Shown in pieces: positions 36,091 to 46,339 of a stretch of DNA of 64,000 nt. The DNA comes from Deinococcus aerolatus (GTDB taxonomy: Bacteria; Deinococcota; Deinococci; Deinococcales; Deinococcaceae). The stretch lies in assembly GCF_014647055.1 (NCBI RefSeq), contig NZ_BMOL01000016.1, positions 4,593-68,592 of the forward strand, read 5' to 3'. The notes under the pieces were generated by a model. That model was not told the origin of the DNA. It ran no database searches and saw only the letters and a list, made by a program, of their open reading frames with translations. Each line of letters starts with the position of its first letter. The stretch's first letter is position 1. The translations under genes were made by a program, and so were the position numbers.

Positions 36091-36129
36091 ATGAACGGCA
36101 CGTTGTCCTGGAGTCTCAGGCACCCATGA
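36091..36129 (+). CDS. 12-residue leader ORF coupled to the sugar kinase
   Basis: ATG plus eleven codons (MNGTLSWSLRHP) ending in a TGA that overlaps the kinase ATG (ATGA). TACACT lies 6 nt before it, so this ORF, not the kinase, sits at the 5' end of a likely leaderless message. It may pass ribosomes on to the kinase. Confidence 0.55.
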   Translation: MNGTLSWSLRHP

Positions 36130-37004
36130 TTCTGGGCATCGATATGGGCGCGAGTAGCAGCAAGTGGGCGCTGTTCTCCGGCGGGGAACCCACGGCCAGA
36201 GGCGTTTACGCACCCCTGTCCGGCCACCTGTACACGCCGGAGGCCCGTGGGCGCATGACTGAGGGGCTGGCCGGCATTCGCGCCGCCATGCCCACGCCGC
36301 CCTCGGCGGTGGTGGTGGGCGTCACCGGGCTACAGAGGGACCTCGCGCCGTTGATCGAGGCCATGCTGTCGGACACCTTCGGGTTGCCCGTGGCCGCACT
36401 GCACGTCACCGACGACATGCATCTGGCCCATGCCGCGCACTTCCCGGGGGGTGGGGGCACCCTGGTGTATGCCGGAACCGGCAGCATGGCCTACCACCGC
36501 ACGGCGGCGGGCAAGGTGCTGCGGGCCGGTGGCCACGGCTTTCTGATCGACGACGCGGGCGGGGCGTTCTGGCAGGGCCGGCAGGGCCTCAAGGCGGCGC
36601 TGCGCGGCCTGGACGAGGGACAGGCTGAAAGCCGGCTGGCCGCCGGCCTGTTCGGGGCCATCGGTTCCCGGCACTGGCCGGACATCCGCGCCCACGTGTA
36701 CGGCGAGGGCCGCGCCGCGCTGGCTCGGCTGGCCCCCGCTGTGTACGCGGCGGCGGTGGACGGCGACCCGGAGGCCCAGGAGATTCAACGCCGCGCCGGG
36801 GCTGAGCTTGCGCGGCTGGGTCGGGCGGTGCTGAACCGCAGCGGCAGCCACGAGGTCGCGCTGTGCGGCGGCAGCTTCAATCCGCTGGTGCGGGCCGCGT
36901 TTGTGGCGCAGATCGGGGACACGCTGACGGTGCTGCCGGGGGCCGAGCCGTTGCTGGGCGCCCTGGCCCTGGCGCCCGGCCCACCCGAATCCAGAAACGT
37001 CTGA
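36126..37004 (+). CDS. N-acetylglucosamine kinase-like protein (BadF/BadG/BcrA/BcrD ATPase family)
   Basis: A 292-residue ASKHA-fold kinase. The N-terminal phosphate loop is GIDMGASSSKWALF, the second phosphate motif is YAGTGSMAYH, and GHGFLIDDAGGAFW follows. Bacterial relatives phosphorylate N-acetylglucosamine or similar sugars from cell-wall turnover. The ATG at 36126 overlaps the stop of a 12-codon ORF that carries the promoter signal. The exact sugar is unknown. Confidence 0.88.
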   Translation: MILGIDMGASSSKWALFSGGEPTARGVYAPLSGHLYTPEARGRMTEGLAGIRAAMPTPPSAVVVGVTGLQRDLAPLIEAMLSDTFGLPVAALHVTDDMHLAHAAHFPGGGGTLVYAGTGSMAYHRTAAGKVLRAGGHGFLIDDAGGAFWQGRQGLKAALRGLDEGQAESRLAAGLFGAIGSRHWPDIRAHVYGEGRAALARLAPAVYAAAVDGDPEAQEIQRRAGAELARLGRAVLNRSGSHEVALCGGSFNPLVRAAFVAQIGDTLTVLPGAEPLLGALALAPGPPESRNV

Positions 37005-37121
37005 GTCCTGGCCTGTCTGAGCCCCCGCCCGCCCGCCGCTGAGCCACTGCCGGGGAAGGACACCGGAGGTTGCGTGGCTTTGCCTACCTTGCCCGTATGC
37101 GGGGCGCCCTAGACTGCGTGC

Positions 37122-38192
37122 GTGCGCGCTTCGCCCTGGCTTCCCGTCCTGCTGATTCTGGCGCTGGGCGCTTATCTGCTGCCTAACTGGCAGCCGAAAT
37201 TCGAGCTGGTGCCCCGACAGCCGCAGGTGTCGGCCACCCTGCCCAACACGCTGCCCAAGGACACCCAGGCGCTGTTCGAGAAGGTCCGCCCCGCCACCGT
37301 GCGCGTCGAGAGCCTGGACCCCCGCACGCGCGAGGCGGGCATCGGCACCGGCTTTTTCATCAGCGAGACCGGGCAGGTGCTGACCGCCTACCACGTCGTG
37401 AGTCTGGGCACGCTGTTTCAGGTCAGCACGCTGTCGGGGCAGTCGTACCGCGCCAGGGTGACGGCCTTTGACGCGCGGGCCGACGTGGCGCTGCTGGAAG
37501 TGCAGGGACGCGGCCCCTTCCCCTTTCTGCCTCTGGCCAGCCGCGCCCCGCGTGTGGGCGAGACGGTGCTGGCGGTGGGCAACAGCGGCGGCGACTTCCT
37601 GCAACCCCGGCGTGGCCGCCTGCTGCGGCTGGACGCGGCGGCGGCCCGCGCCGATTTCCCGCAGGGCACGCTGGAGATGAACGCCCCGCTGGCCCCCGGC
37701 GACAGCGGCGGCCCGATCATCGACGGGCTGGGCAACGCGATTGGCGTGGTCAGCTACATCAGCGTGGACAGCAGCGGCATCACCCGGCGCAGCTACGCGG
37801 TGCCGGTGGTGGACGGCGACAACCTGATCACGGCGCTGCGGACCGGCGAGAAACGCGATACCCCGGTGGTGGGCATCGAACTGGACAGTTTTCACAGCGG
37901 CCTGACTGACCCGGCAGGCGGCGTGATCGCGCGGGTGGTAGGCGGCAGTCCCGCCGCCCGCGCCGGACTGCAGGGCGGCGAGTACGACGCGGGCGGCAAC
38001 CTGCTGAAGCTGGGCGACACCATTACCACCGTGGACGGGCGGCGCACCCGTGACGCCAACGAGGTCATCCTCGCGCTGCGGGGCGGCGAGGTCGGCGACA
38101 CCGTGACGGTGGGCTACCTGCGCGGCAACCAGCCCAGGGAAACCCGCATCACGCTGGTGGCGCGGGCCACCCTCCCCAGCCCGCGCGAATAA
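37122..38192 (+). CDS. S1C-like trypsin-fold protease with PDZ domain (HtrA/DegP-like)
   Basis: A 356-residue protein anchored or exported by an N-terminal hydrophobic helix (WLPVLLILALGAYLL). The catalytic triad is visible: His91 in LTAYHVV, Asp121 in ARADVALLEV, and Ser195 in GDSGGP. A PDZ domain follows (GVIARVVGGSPAARAGLQGG, then LGDTITTVDGRR). It should act in the cell envelope on misfolded proteins. The start is GTG with TAGACT 6 nt upstream. Confidence 0.94.
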   Translation: MRASPWLPVLLILALGAYLLPNWQPKFELVPRQPQVSATLPNTLPKDTQALFEKVRPATVRVESLDPRTREAGIGTGFFISETGQVLTAYHVVSLGTLFQVSTLSGQSYRARVTAFDARADVALLEVQGRGPFPFLPLASRAPRVGETVLAVGNSGGDFLQPRRGRLLRLDAAAARADFPQGTLEMNAPLAPGDSGGPIIDGLGNAIGVVSYISVDSSGITRRSYAVPVVDGDNLITALRTGEKRDTPVVGIELDSFHSGLTDPAGGVIARVVGGSPAARAGLQGGEYDAGGNLLKLGDTITTVDGRRTRDANEVILALRGGEVGDTVTVGYLRGNQPRETRITLVARATLPSPRE

Positions 38193-38280
38193 ACCGCAGC
38201 CCTCTCTGAAGGCAGACGCTCTAAAGGGGGCCTTAGCCCGCGCCTACCCACACTTCATTCCCACACCCTAGCCTGAGAGG

Positions 38281-38517
38281 ATGTCTAGAGCCTTCGTGAA
38301 GGAAGAGGCGGGCGCGCCCTGGACGCCACCCTCCACCCCCCGCGCCTACCGCATCGTCTGGACCGGTGACGCGGTTCCCGGCGGCCCCCAGCAGCCGGAA
38401 GTCATGCGCGAGACCGACGATCTGCTGGACGCCCTGCGCTGGCTGTCTGACCGCCCTCGTCCCGGCTTCGAGCTGCGCGACGCGGACGGCGAACTGCTGG
38501 CCACCAACGCGGCCTGA
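38281..38517 (+). CDS. Small hypothetical protein (78 residues)
   Basis: A 78-residue acidic protein of unknown family. It has good codon usage and TAGCCT 6 nt before the ATG, the leaderless pattern of confirmed neighbours, so it is likely expressed. The central part (AYRIVWTGDAVPGG, ETDDLLDALRWLSDR, GFELRDADGELLA) looks like a small alpha/beta domain. No signal peptide or metal motif is seen. Confidence 0.72.
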   Translation: MSRAFVKEEAGAPWTPPSTPRAYRIVWTGDAVPGGPQQPEVMRETDDLLDALRWLSDRPRPGFELRDADGELLATNAA

Positions 38518-38544
38518 ACCTGCCAGGCCTTCAGCGTCAGCTGC

Positions 38545-39456
38545 CTACCACACCCCTTCCAGCGTGATCCGCGCCGTGCCGGCCAGGCTTTGCCCCGGCG
38601 ACAGCACCCGCATGTCCACACCGGCCACGCCCTGCGCCGCCAGATTGAAGGCGTCGGTGGCGTGTGAAACCGGTTCCAGCGCCAGGCTGCCGTCGGGCGC
38701 GGTGAAGACCACCAGGTGTGAGTAAGGGTTGTCGGCGGTCTGGACCAGCGCCCGTGGTGGCCTGCCGCCCGCTGCCCAGTCCAGCCGGACAATTCCGTCC
38801 CAGGCGGTGAAGGTCCGGTCAATCTGCCGTGTCCCGATATGGGCCGGCGTTCGGTAATCCTCCTGCGGACGGACCTCCCGGGCGCCGCCCACTGTGAGGC
38901 TGCGGCTGTCGGTGTCGTAGGTCAGCGGGGCATCAAAGGCCAGCGCCGGGTCGATGCCGTCCTGCAGGCGCTGGAAGTAGGGGTGCAGGCCCATGCCAGC
39001 GGGCATGTCGCGGGTGTCGGCGTTGGTCAGCGTCACGGTGGTGTCCAGGTGGGGACCGTGCAGACGGTATTCCACCTGGGCGGTAAAGGCCCAGGGCCAG
39101 TTGATGTCGGCGTGGTCCCGGCTGTCGAAGGTGCACACCAGATGGCTGTCCGAGGCCCGCGTGACCGTCCACGGGCGGTTGCGGACGTCGCCGTGCTGGG
39201 CCAGCCCTGCCCCGGTGTTGGGCTGCAACTGCACGTCGTGACCCTCAAAGGCAAAGCACGCGTCCCGGATGCGGTTGGAGTAGGGCAGCAGCACGAAGCT
39301 GGCGCACTGGCTGCTGGTCTGCACGGTGGTCGGGTTCACCGCACGCAGCACCGGACGGCCCGACGCGGCACGCAGGTTCAGGATGCTGGCCCCCAGGTCC
39401 GGCAGCACCTCCAGCGTCATTGCGGCGCTGGACACCGTCTCGGTGCGCCAGCTCAC
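38545..39456 (-). CDS. Aldose 1-epimerase family protein
   Basis: A 303-residue beta-sandwich epimerase (galactose mutarotase-like). Expected residues are seen: an HGDVRNRPW motif with the first His, GMGLHPYF with the second, and a late Glu region SLALEPVSH. It interconverts alpha and beta anomers of sugars such as glucose or galactose. Its GTG start overlaps the rlmB stop (GTGA), so the two genes are co-translated. Confidence 0.9.
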   Translation of the reverse strand: MSWRTETVSSAAMTLEVLPDLGASILNLRAASGRPVLRAVNPTTVQTSSQCASFVLLPYSNRIRDACFAFEGHDVQLQPNTGAGLAQHGDVRNRPWTVTRASDSHLVCTFDSRDHADINWPWAFTAQVEYRLHGPHLDTTVTLTNADTRDMPAGMGLHPYFQRLQDGIDPALAFDAPLTYDTDSRSLTVGGAREVRPQEDYRTPAHIGTRQIDRTFTAWDGIVRLDWAAGGRPPRALVQTADNPYSHLVVFTAPDGSLALEPVSHATDAFNLAAQGVAGVDMRVLSPGQSLAGTARITLEGVW

Positions 39457-40181
39457 GCCTTACCGCGCCCGCGCATCACCTCGTGAATCAGGATGCCCGC
39501 CGCTACCGAGGCGTTGAGGCTGTCCACCTGCCCACGCGTGGGAATGCCCACCAGCACATCGCATTTCTCGCGCACCAGCCGGCGCAGGCCCTCGCCCTCC
39601 GCGCCCACCACCAGCGCCACGCGCCCGCTGAAGTCGGTCTTGGTCACGTCCTGCGCCGATTCACCGGCCGCGCCGTACACCCACACCCGGTCCTCCTTGA
39701 GGGCGTCGATCAGCCGGGGCAGGTTCTTGGTCTGCGCCACCGGCAGGTAACTGGTGGCGCCCGCCGCCGTCTTGGCCACCACCGGCGACAGCGGCGCGCT
39801 GCGGCGCTCCTCCACCACCACCCCGTGCGCGCCCAGCACCTCGGCGCTGCGGATGATGGCCCCAAAGTTGCGCGGATCGGTGATGCCGTCCAGCAGCACG
39901 ATCAGCAGTTCCTCGCCCCTAGCCTCGGCGCGGTCCAGAATGTCGTCCACACTGGCCCAGGCCAGGTCCTCAACTTCAGCCATCACGCCCTGGTGGGCGG
40001 TGGTGCCGGCCAGCTGATCCAGCTCGATGCGCGGGGCAAAGCGCAGCCTGACGCCGCTCTCTCCCAGCGCGGCCTTCAGCTCGGCCACGAAACTCTCCTC
40101 GACGCCGCGCGCCACCAGCACCTCGCCCACCCGCCCATCCTTCAGGGCTTCCAGCACCGGATTCCTTCCATACAGCAACAT
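39453..40181 (-). CDS. rlmB: 23S rRNA (guanosine-2'-O-)-methyltransferase RlmB-like (TrmH/SpoU family)
   Basis: A 242-residue SPOUT methyltransferase with an N-terminal RNA-binding domain (LLYGRNPVLEAL). The three SpoU motifs are LDGITDPRNFGAIIRSA, LVVGAEGEGL and SLNASVAAGILIHE. RlmB methylates G2251 of 23S rRNA (E. coli numbering). TAGACT lies 6 nt before the ATG. Other SpoU paralogues are possible, but the NPVLEAL start favours RlmB. Confidence 0.92.
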   Translation of the reverse strand: MLLYGRNPVLEALKDGRVGEVLVARGVEESFVAELKAALGESGVRLRFAPRIELDQLAGTTAHQGVMAEVEDLAWASVDDILDRAEARGEELLIVLLDGITDPRNFGAIIRSAEVLGAHGVVVEERRSAPLSPVVAKTAAGATSYLPVAQTKNLPRLIDALKEDRVWVYGAAGESAQDVTKTDFSGRVALVVGAEGEGLRRLVREKCDVLVGIPTRGQVDSLNASVAAGILIHEVMRGRGKA

Positions 40182-40261
40182 GGGCGCAGTCTAAGGCAAG
40201 CCGGCCCCCGGCCAGCACAAGGCCCTCCACCGGGGGAGGGCCGGTGGGCGCTGGGCGGGGA

Positions 40262-40636
40262 TTACTCCTGCGCCGGGTTCACGAAGGCGGCGCTGTCGTA
40301 GTAGGTGCGGAAGGCCCCCACCTTGCCGTCCATGATCTCGATGATGCTCACGCCCCGGTACTCGATGTCGCCGCCGTTCTTGAGCTTGCCCGTGGCGTTC
40401 CATTCCATCACGCCCTGGCCGCCGCTCTCGTGGTGGTGGGTGAATTCGCTGTGGATGGTCTCGAAATCGCTCAGGTAGCGCTCCCAGAACTCCTGCGCGC
40501 CCTCGGTCCCTGTCCAGGTCTTGCTGGTCAGGTTGTTCAGGGTGACGTCCCCGGCGTGCAGCGCCACCAGTTCGGACGGATCGCCGCTGGATTCGGCGTT
40601 TTGCAGGGCGGTCATGAACTGTTCAGTGGTGGTCAT
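40262..40636 (-). CDS. NTF2-like/SnoaL-like protein
   Basis: A 124-residue cone-fold protein of the nuclear-transport-factor-2/SnoaL-like group (TEQFMTALQNAESSGDPSE, LVALHAGDVTLNN, GVSIIEIMDGKVGAFRTYYD). Members include ketosteroid isomerase-like enzymes and unknown ligand-binding proteins. There are several central His residues. It appears to be a single-gene unit; function unknown. Confidence 0.85.
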   Translation of the reverse strand: MTTTEQFMTALQNAESSGDPSELVALHAGDVTLNNLTSKTWTGTEGAQEFWERYLSDFETIHSEFTHHHESGGQGVMEWNATGKLKNGGDIEYRGVSIIEIMDGKVGAFRTYYDSAAFVNPAQE

Positions 40637-40750
40637 GCTTCACCAGACCATCCGGCCTGTCTGCAGAGGGTGTGACCCCTTACCTTCAAAAAGTTTGGTG
40701 AAGCTGCCCCGGCCCGGTCTGAGCTGTGTTCAGGCTGTGGACCAGGGGCC

Positions 40751-43519
40751 TCAGCGCGCTGCGAGCCACGCCAGCAGCTCGGCCTCGGGCAGCGGCGGGC
40801 AGACCACGTAGCCCTGCGCGGCGTCGCAGCCCAGGTCGCGCAATACGTCCAGTTGCTCGGCCCGCTCCACGCCCACCGCCACCACCTTCAGGCCCAGGCG
40901 GTGCGCCAGCTCAATGGTGGAGGCCACCAGCGTGACCACCCGCGGGTCATCGGGCAGCCGGGCGATCAGGGTGGGGTGCAGCTTGATGACGTCCAGCGGA
41001 AAGCGGATCAGTGCGCTGAGGTTGCTGCCCGCACCGTCACCGAAATCGTCCACGCACAGCCGGGCGCCGTAGCCGCGCAGCTGCTCCAGCATGTCCAGCG
41101 TTTCCTCGCTGTGGTCCAGCAGGCTGCCCGCCGTGACCTCGATGTCCGGGGCGCCGTGGGTGCGGAGCACCGGCAGCAGGCGGTCCAGACCCTCGCTGCG
41201 GCGCAGCTCTTCCAGGCTCAGGTTGACGCTGACCTGCCACGCTCCGGCCGCTGCGGACTGCCCGGCCGCGCCGGCACGCACGCGGTCCCGGCTGGCGACG
41301 GCTTCCTCGACCACCCATTCCCCGATCCGGGCGATCAGGTCACTGCGGCCCGCGGCCTCCAGGAAACTGGCGGGCGACAGCAGGCCCAGCTGAGGGTGCT
41401 GCCAGCGCAGCAGCGCCTCGGCCCCCAGCGCACGCCCGGTCCCGAGATTCAGCACCGGCTGGTACAGCAGCGTGAACTCGTGGGCCGCCAGCGCGCCGCC
41501 CAGGTCCTCTTCCAGCGCGTAGGCGTTTCTGACCCCGGCGCGCAGGGCCGGCGTGAAGAAGCCGATGCCGCCGCGCCCCTGCTGGCGGGCGTGGCGCACC
41601 GCGATCTCCGCGTTGGAGAGGATATCCTCCGCCGTTCCCCCGTCCAGCGCCGCCACCCCCAGCCCGAAGGTCAGGGCCGTCTCGCGTGGGCCGCAGCGTA
41701 GCGGGGCACTCAAGGCCCGCTGCACAGCTTCCATGGCGTCGTGGCTTTCCAGGTGGGGCAGCAGCACGGCAAAGGTGCCGCCCTCCAGCCGCGCCACCGC
41801 GCCGCCCGGTCCCCCCACCTGGTCGCTCAGGCGGGCGGCCAGACCAATCAGCAGCCGGTCACAGGCCACCCGGCCCAGGGCGGTGTTCAGGGCACCGAAC
41901 CCGTCGATGTTCAGGCACACCAGCGCGCCGGGGGTCGGCGGCGTGCGGTCCATAGCCGTCAGATCCTCGCGCAGGCCGACGCGGTTGCGCAGCCCGGTCA
42001 AGGAGTCGTGGCGGGCGTCGTGGTGCATCTTGGCCTCGGCACGGCGCAGCATCGTCACGTCGCGCAGGGTCAGCAGCAGGCCGCCTCCCGCCGGCGCGGC
42101 GGCGCGGCTGCCCCCGTCCTTGCGCCCTGCCTCTGCCCCGACAGGCGTGAGGCGCAGCTCCATGTGGCGCAGCGAGTGGCCGGGCAGCGCCAGCAGCACC
42201 TCGCGGCACGACGGGGCCGGCAGACTCCGCCACTCGGGCAGGGCCAGCGGCTGCCCCTGCGGCGAGAAGACCTTGACGCCCAGCTCGCCCAGCACCCGCG
42301 TCAGCCCCAGGCCCACCAGTCGGGCGGCCTCCACCCCCAGCAGCGCCGCCGCGGGGTCGTTGATCAGCTGCGCCCGGCCCGCAGCGTCCACCAGAACGGC
42401 GGCGTCCTCGGACAACGCCAGCACCTGCGAGATCATGCCCAGCGGGGCCGGGCCGCCGGCCTGCGCGCCTGCGCTCTCGGCCACCAGCAGCCCATTCTCG
42501 GAGGACCGGCGCACGTTCAGGGTCAGCACCTCGCCGCTGGCCAGCCTCACGTCGGCCTGCGCCGGGCCGCCGCCTGCGGCCAGCCGCACCAGGTTATGAA
42601 CCGCCGCCGAGGGCGCACCCTCGAAGCCGGCCCAGGCCCACAGCGGCGCGCCGACCAGCACCGGTGCCGGCTGGCCCGCCACCTGCGGGGCCAGTTCGCT
42701 CAGGCCGTGGCTGGCATGCAAGACCACGCCGGCCTCGGTCAGCAGCGCGGCGGGCGTGCGGGTGTCCAGCAGCGCCGAGACCCCCGCGGCCCGCTCGTAT
42801 TCACCGCTCACATCCTGCAGGGTCAGCATCACGCCGGCGCCCCAGCCGCCCAGGTAGGGCCGGGCCTCGCCGCGCACCCAGCGCACCTTGCCGCCGGCCG
42901 TGTCTGCCTGTGCCCCCACCGGGGGCAGCGCCTCGTCGGACAGGTGCACCGAGCGGCCCGAGACCGCCCCCTGCAGCGTCAGCAGCAGCTCCGGGCGGCC
43001 CGGCAGCACCTCGGCCACCGTGCGGCCCAGCACCTCGGTGTCACTCAGGCCCAGCAGTTCCAGAAATGGACGGCTGACGCGCCGGAAGGTCAGCTCCGGC
43101 GTCAGCCAGGCCGTCGCCACCGGCAGCTGCGTGACCAGCACCTCGGCCTCGCGCACCGCGCCGTCTGGCCGCGAGGCCGCCAGCAGCATGGTCAGCACCT
43201 CCACCGCCGTGGGCGACACCGGCCCGTCCTCGCTCCACAGCAGCCCCAGCAGCTCGCCGTCGCGGGACAGCCAGGTCATCTCGCCGCCCTCCAGCCACGC
43301 CTCGGGCGGCTCCAGTTCCGGCCCGCCGTCTTCCAGGCCGCCGTCTTCCAGGCGCAACACCGCGTCGCCCACCCGCGCCAGCAGCGCTGCCTGCGGCGCG
43401 TGGGCACGCAACAGATCGCTCAGGGCCGTGAACAGCGCCGCGTTGGGCTGGAGGGCGCCGGGCGGGGCCGGGCTGGTCTGGAAGGTGGCCGGAGCGGATT
43501 TGGACAGGGAGTGAGTCAC
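40751..43519 (-). CDS. PAS/GGDEF/EAL protein with degenerate cyclase and phosphodiesterase motifs
   Basis: A protein of 922 residues. PAS-like repeats fill roughly residues 110-500 (for example LPVATAWLTPELTFRRVSRP and LSEDAAVLVDAAGRAQLIND). A GGDEF-type domain follows, whose signature reads EGGTF at residues 579-583. An EAL domain ends the protein: AEALLRW (Glu701), VSVNLS, DDFG (824-827) and Lys846 are kept. However, the TES Glu, the KID Asp (now His848) and the AEGVE Glu (now Val882) are changed. It probably binds cyclic di-GMP or a partner rather than turning it over. I chose the GTG at 43519 (GAGGT upstream); starts up to 43636 are possible. Confidence 0.85.
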   Translation of the reverse strand: MTHSLSKSAPATFQTSPAPPGALQPNAALFTALSDLLRAHAPQAALLARVGDAVLRLEDGGLEDGGPELEPPEAWLEGGEMTWLSRDGELLGLLWSEDGPVSPTAVEVLTMLLAASRPDGAVREAEVLVTQLPVATAWLTPELTFRRVSRPFLELLGLSDTEVLGRTVAEVLPGRPELLLTLQGAVSGRSVHLSDEALPPVGAQADTAGGKVRWVRGEARPYLGGWGAGVMLTLQDVSGEYERAAGVSALLDTRTPAALLTEAGVVLHASHGLSELAPQVAGQPAPVLVGAPLWAWAGFEGAPSAAVHNLVRLAAGGGPAQADVRLASGEVLTLNVRRSSENGLLVAESAGAQAGGPAPLGMISQVLALSEDAAVLVDAAGRAQLINDPAAALLGVEAARLVGLGLTRVLGELGVKVFSPQGQPLALPEWRSLPAPSCREVLLALPGHSLRHMELRLTPVGAEAGRKDGGSRAAAPAGGGLLLTLRDVTMLRRAEAKMHHDARHDSLTGLRNRVGLREDLTAMDRTPPTPGALVCLNIDGFGALNTALGRVACDRLLIGLAARLSDQVGGPGGAVARLEGGTFAVLLPHLESHDAMEAVQRALSAPLRCGPRETALTFGLGVAALDGGTAEDILSNAEIAVRHARQQGRGGIGFFTPALRAGVRNAYALEEDLGGALAAHEFTLLYQPVLNLGTGRALGAEALLRWQHPQLGLLSPASFLEAAGRSDLIARIGEWVVEEAVASRDRVRAGAAGQSAAAGAWQVSVNLSLEELRRSEGLDRLLPVLRTHGAPDIEVTAGSLLDHSEETLDMLEQLRGYGARLCVDDFGDGAGSNLSALIRFPLDVIKLHPTLIARLPDDPRVVTLVASTIELAHRLGLKVVAVGVERAEQLDVLRDLGCDAAQGYVVCPPLPEAELLAWLAAR

Positions 43520-44043
43520 GCTGAAGTTACCTCGCGTCCACAGACGCTGTGAATTATTGGGTCCTGACAGGCAAACGCAGCACGCAGGGGGCGGCAGGAA
43601 AAGCAGAGGCGAGAAGAATCGCAGGGGCAGCCGCATGGGGAAGGCCGCAGGCAGGGATCACCTGGGTGCCATCCTGCCACCCGAACTCTTACCCCAATCA
43701 TTCAAGAAAACGCGTTAGACACGCGTGCCGCTGACCCACCGTGCAGCAAGTGAACCGGGGCTCAGGCGGAAAGGCCCAGCCACACGGGCCCCCTGCCTGG
43801 CCGCCTCCCCCTGCTTCCGATTCCCGCCGCCGTCCAGGCGCGGCTTTTCCATCCAGACGCCGTCATTCAGGCGTGTCGCTGCGGCTCTCCCATGAACACG
43901 GCCGCCGTGCGCCCGGAAGAAGGAGCCAGGGCACGACAGGAGCCACCACTGCCCTTCTCAGGCCAGTGCCTGGAGCTGGTCAGCGGTCAAAGGTCAGGGG
44001 CAGGCACGGTTCTGGCCGCTTGCCTCCTGCCGGGGGCCAGCGC
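43520..44043. other. Intergenic region, 524 bases
   Basis: No credible gene or RNA is seen. Open frames here are GC-driven and lack starts with ribosome or leaderless signals. The part near 43560-43520 should hold the promoter of the GGDEF/EAL gene; a TAATTC near 43552 is a weak -10 candidate. Confidence 0.5.
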
Positions 44044-44490
44044 TCAGGCCTGCCAGCTCTCCTCTTTCCAGGCGGCGGGCCACACCAGATAGATGCCCGT
44101 GTCGCTGGGGGAACTGGCGGCCACCAGCCTGCCCACCTCGGCAGCGTCCGGCTCGTCGATCACCCGCGTGAAATCGGAACTGTTCAGGACCGTCTCGCGC
44201 ACCATCCACTCGCGTTCCTGCGCCCAGTGCACCAGCTGCACCAGCGCCTCCATGCCCGGCCGCCCGAAACGCGGCCCGAAGGCGGTGGCCACCACCGTCG
44301 CCACGGAACCCACGATCAGCACCGCCGCGTAGCCTGCGCGGTCGCGCTCGCCCTGGCGGTCCGTTACCAGAATCAGCTGGCCCGCCGGCCCCCCCGCGCC
44401 ACCCGACGGGTGCTGCTCCAGATGGGCCAGAACGGCATTCAGGGTCTCTTGCGGCGCCCCGGGGAGGCCCAGCGGATCGGCAATTTGCAT
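44044..44490 (-). CDS. Hypothetical protein (148 residues)
   Basis: A 148-residue soluble protein of unknown family. The middle holds a hydrophobic stretch (YAAVLIVGSVATVVATAFG). A conserved-looking C-terminal half follows (WMVRETVLNSSDFTRVIDEP, GIYLVWPAAWKEESW). TACACT lies 6 nt before the ATG at 44490, so I took this start over one at 44565. It may be Deinococcus-specific. Confidence 0.7.
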   Translation of the reverse strand: MQIADPLGLPGAPQETLNAVLAHLEQHPSGGAGGPAGQLILVTDRQGERDRAGYAAVLIVGSVATVVATAFGPRFGRPGMEALVQLVHWAQEREWMVRETVLNSSDFTRVIDEPDAAEVGRLVAASSPSDTGIYLVWPAAWKEESWQA

Positions 44491-44619
44491 GGGCGCAGTG
44501 TAGCGAAGAAGCAGTGTGTCCAGCGCTGACGCCCTGTCAGGCGGGGAAAACGCGACGTTTCGCACCGCTCCCGTCTGTTGCGCCGCCCCACGGACAGGAC
44601 GCGGGCAGAAAGCCTGGGC

Positions 44620-45276
<657 letters not shown>

Positions 45277-45326
45277 ATCCCCAGGCTACGCCTCCTGCCC
45301 GCAGGCTTGGTGGTCCGGGACGCAGT

Positions 45327-45466
45327 TCATACGGATTCCGTCTGTTTCGTTAACAAACCGGGAGGGCGCCGGTTTGCCAACTCCACTCCCGGAATCCGTT
45401 CTACCCGTTCTCGCTTCGTTCGGATTTTCATCGTTTTGCAAACGATTCAATCGGAGCCCGTATCAG
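45327..45466 (+). repeat. 140-bp structured repeat, copy 1
   Basis: About 140 bp, matching the reverse complement of 47873-48013 with roughly four substitutions and a single-base length difference. The ends carry imperfect inverted repeats (ATACGGATTCCG against ATACGGGCTCCG). Inside are further self-complementary parts, for example ATCGTTTTGCAAACGAT. It looks like a small non-autonomous mobile or REP/SNR-type element; no coding capacity is credible. Confidence 0.85.
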
Positions 45467-45481
45467 ACGTGGCCGCGGTGG

Positions 45482-46331
<850 letters not shown>

Positions 46332-46339
<8 letters not shown>

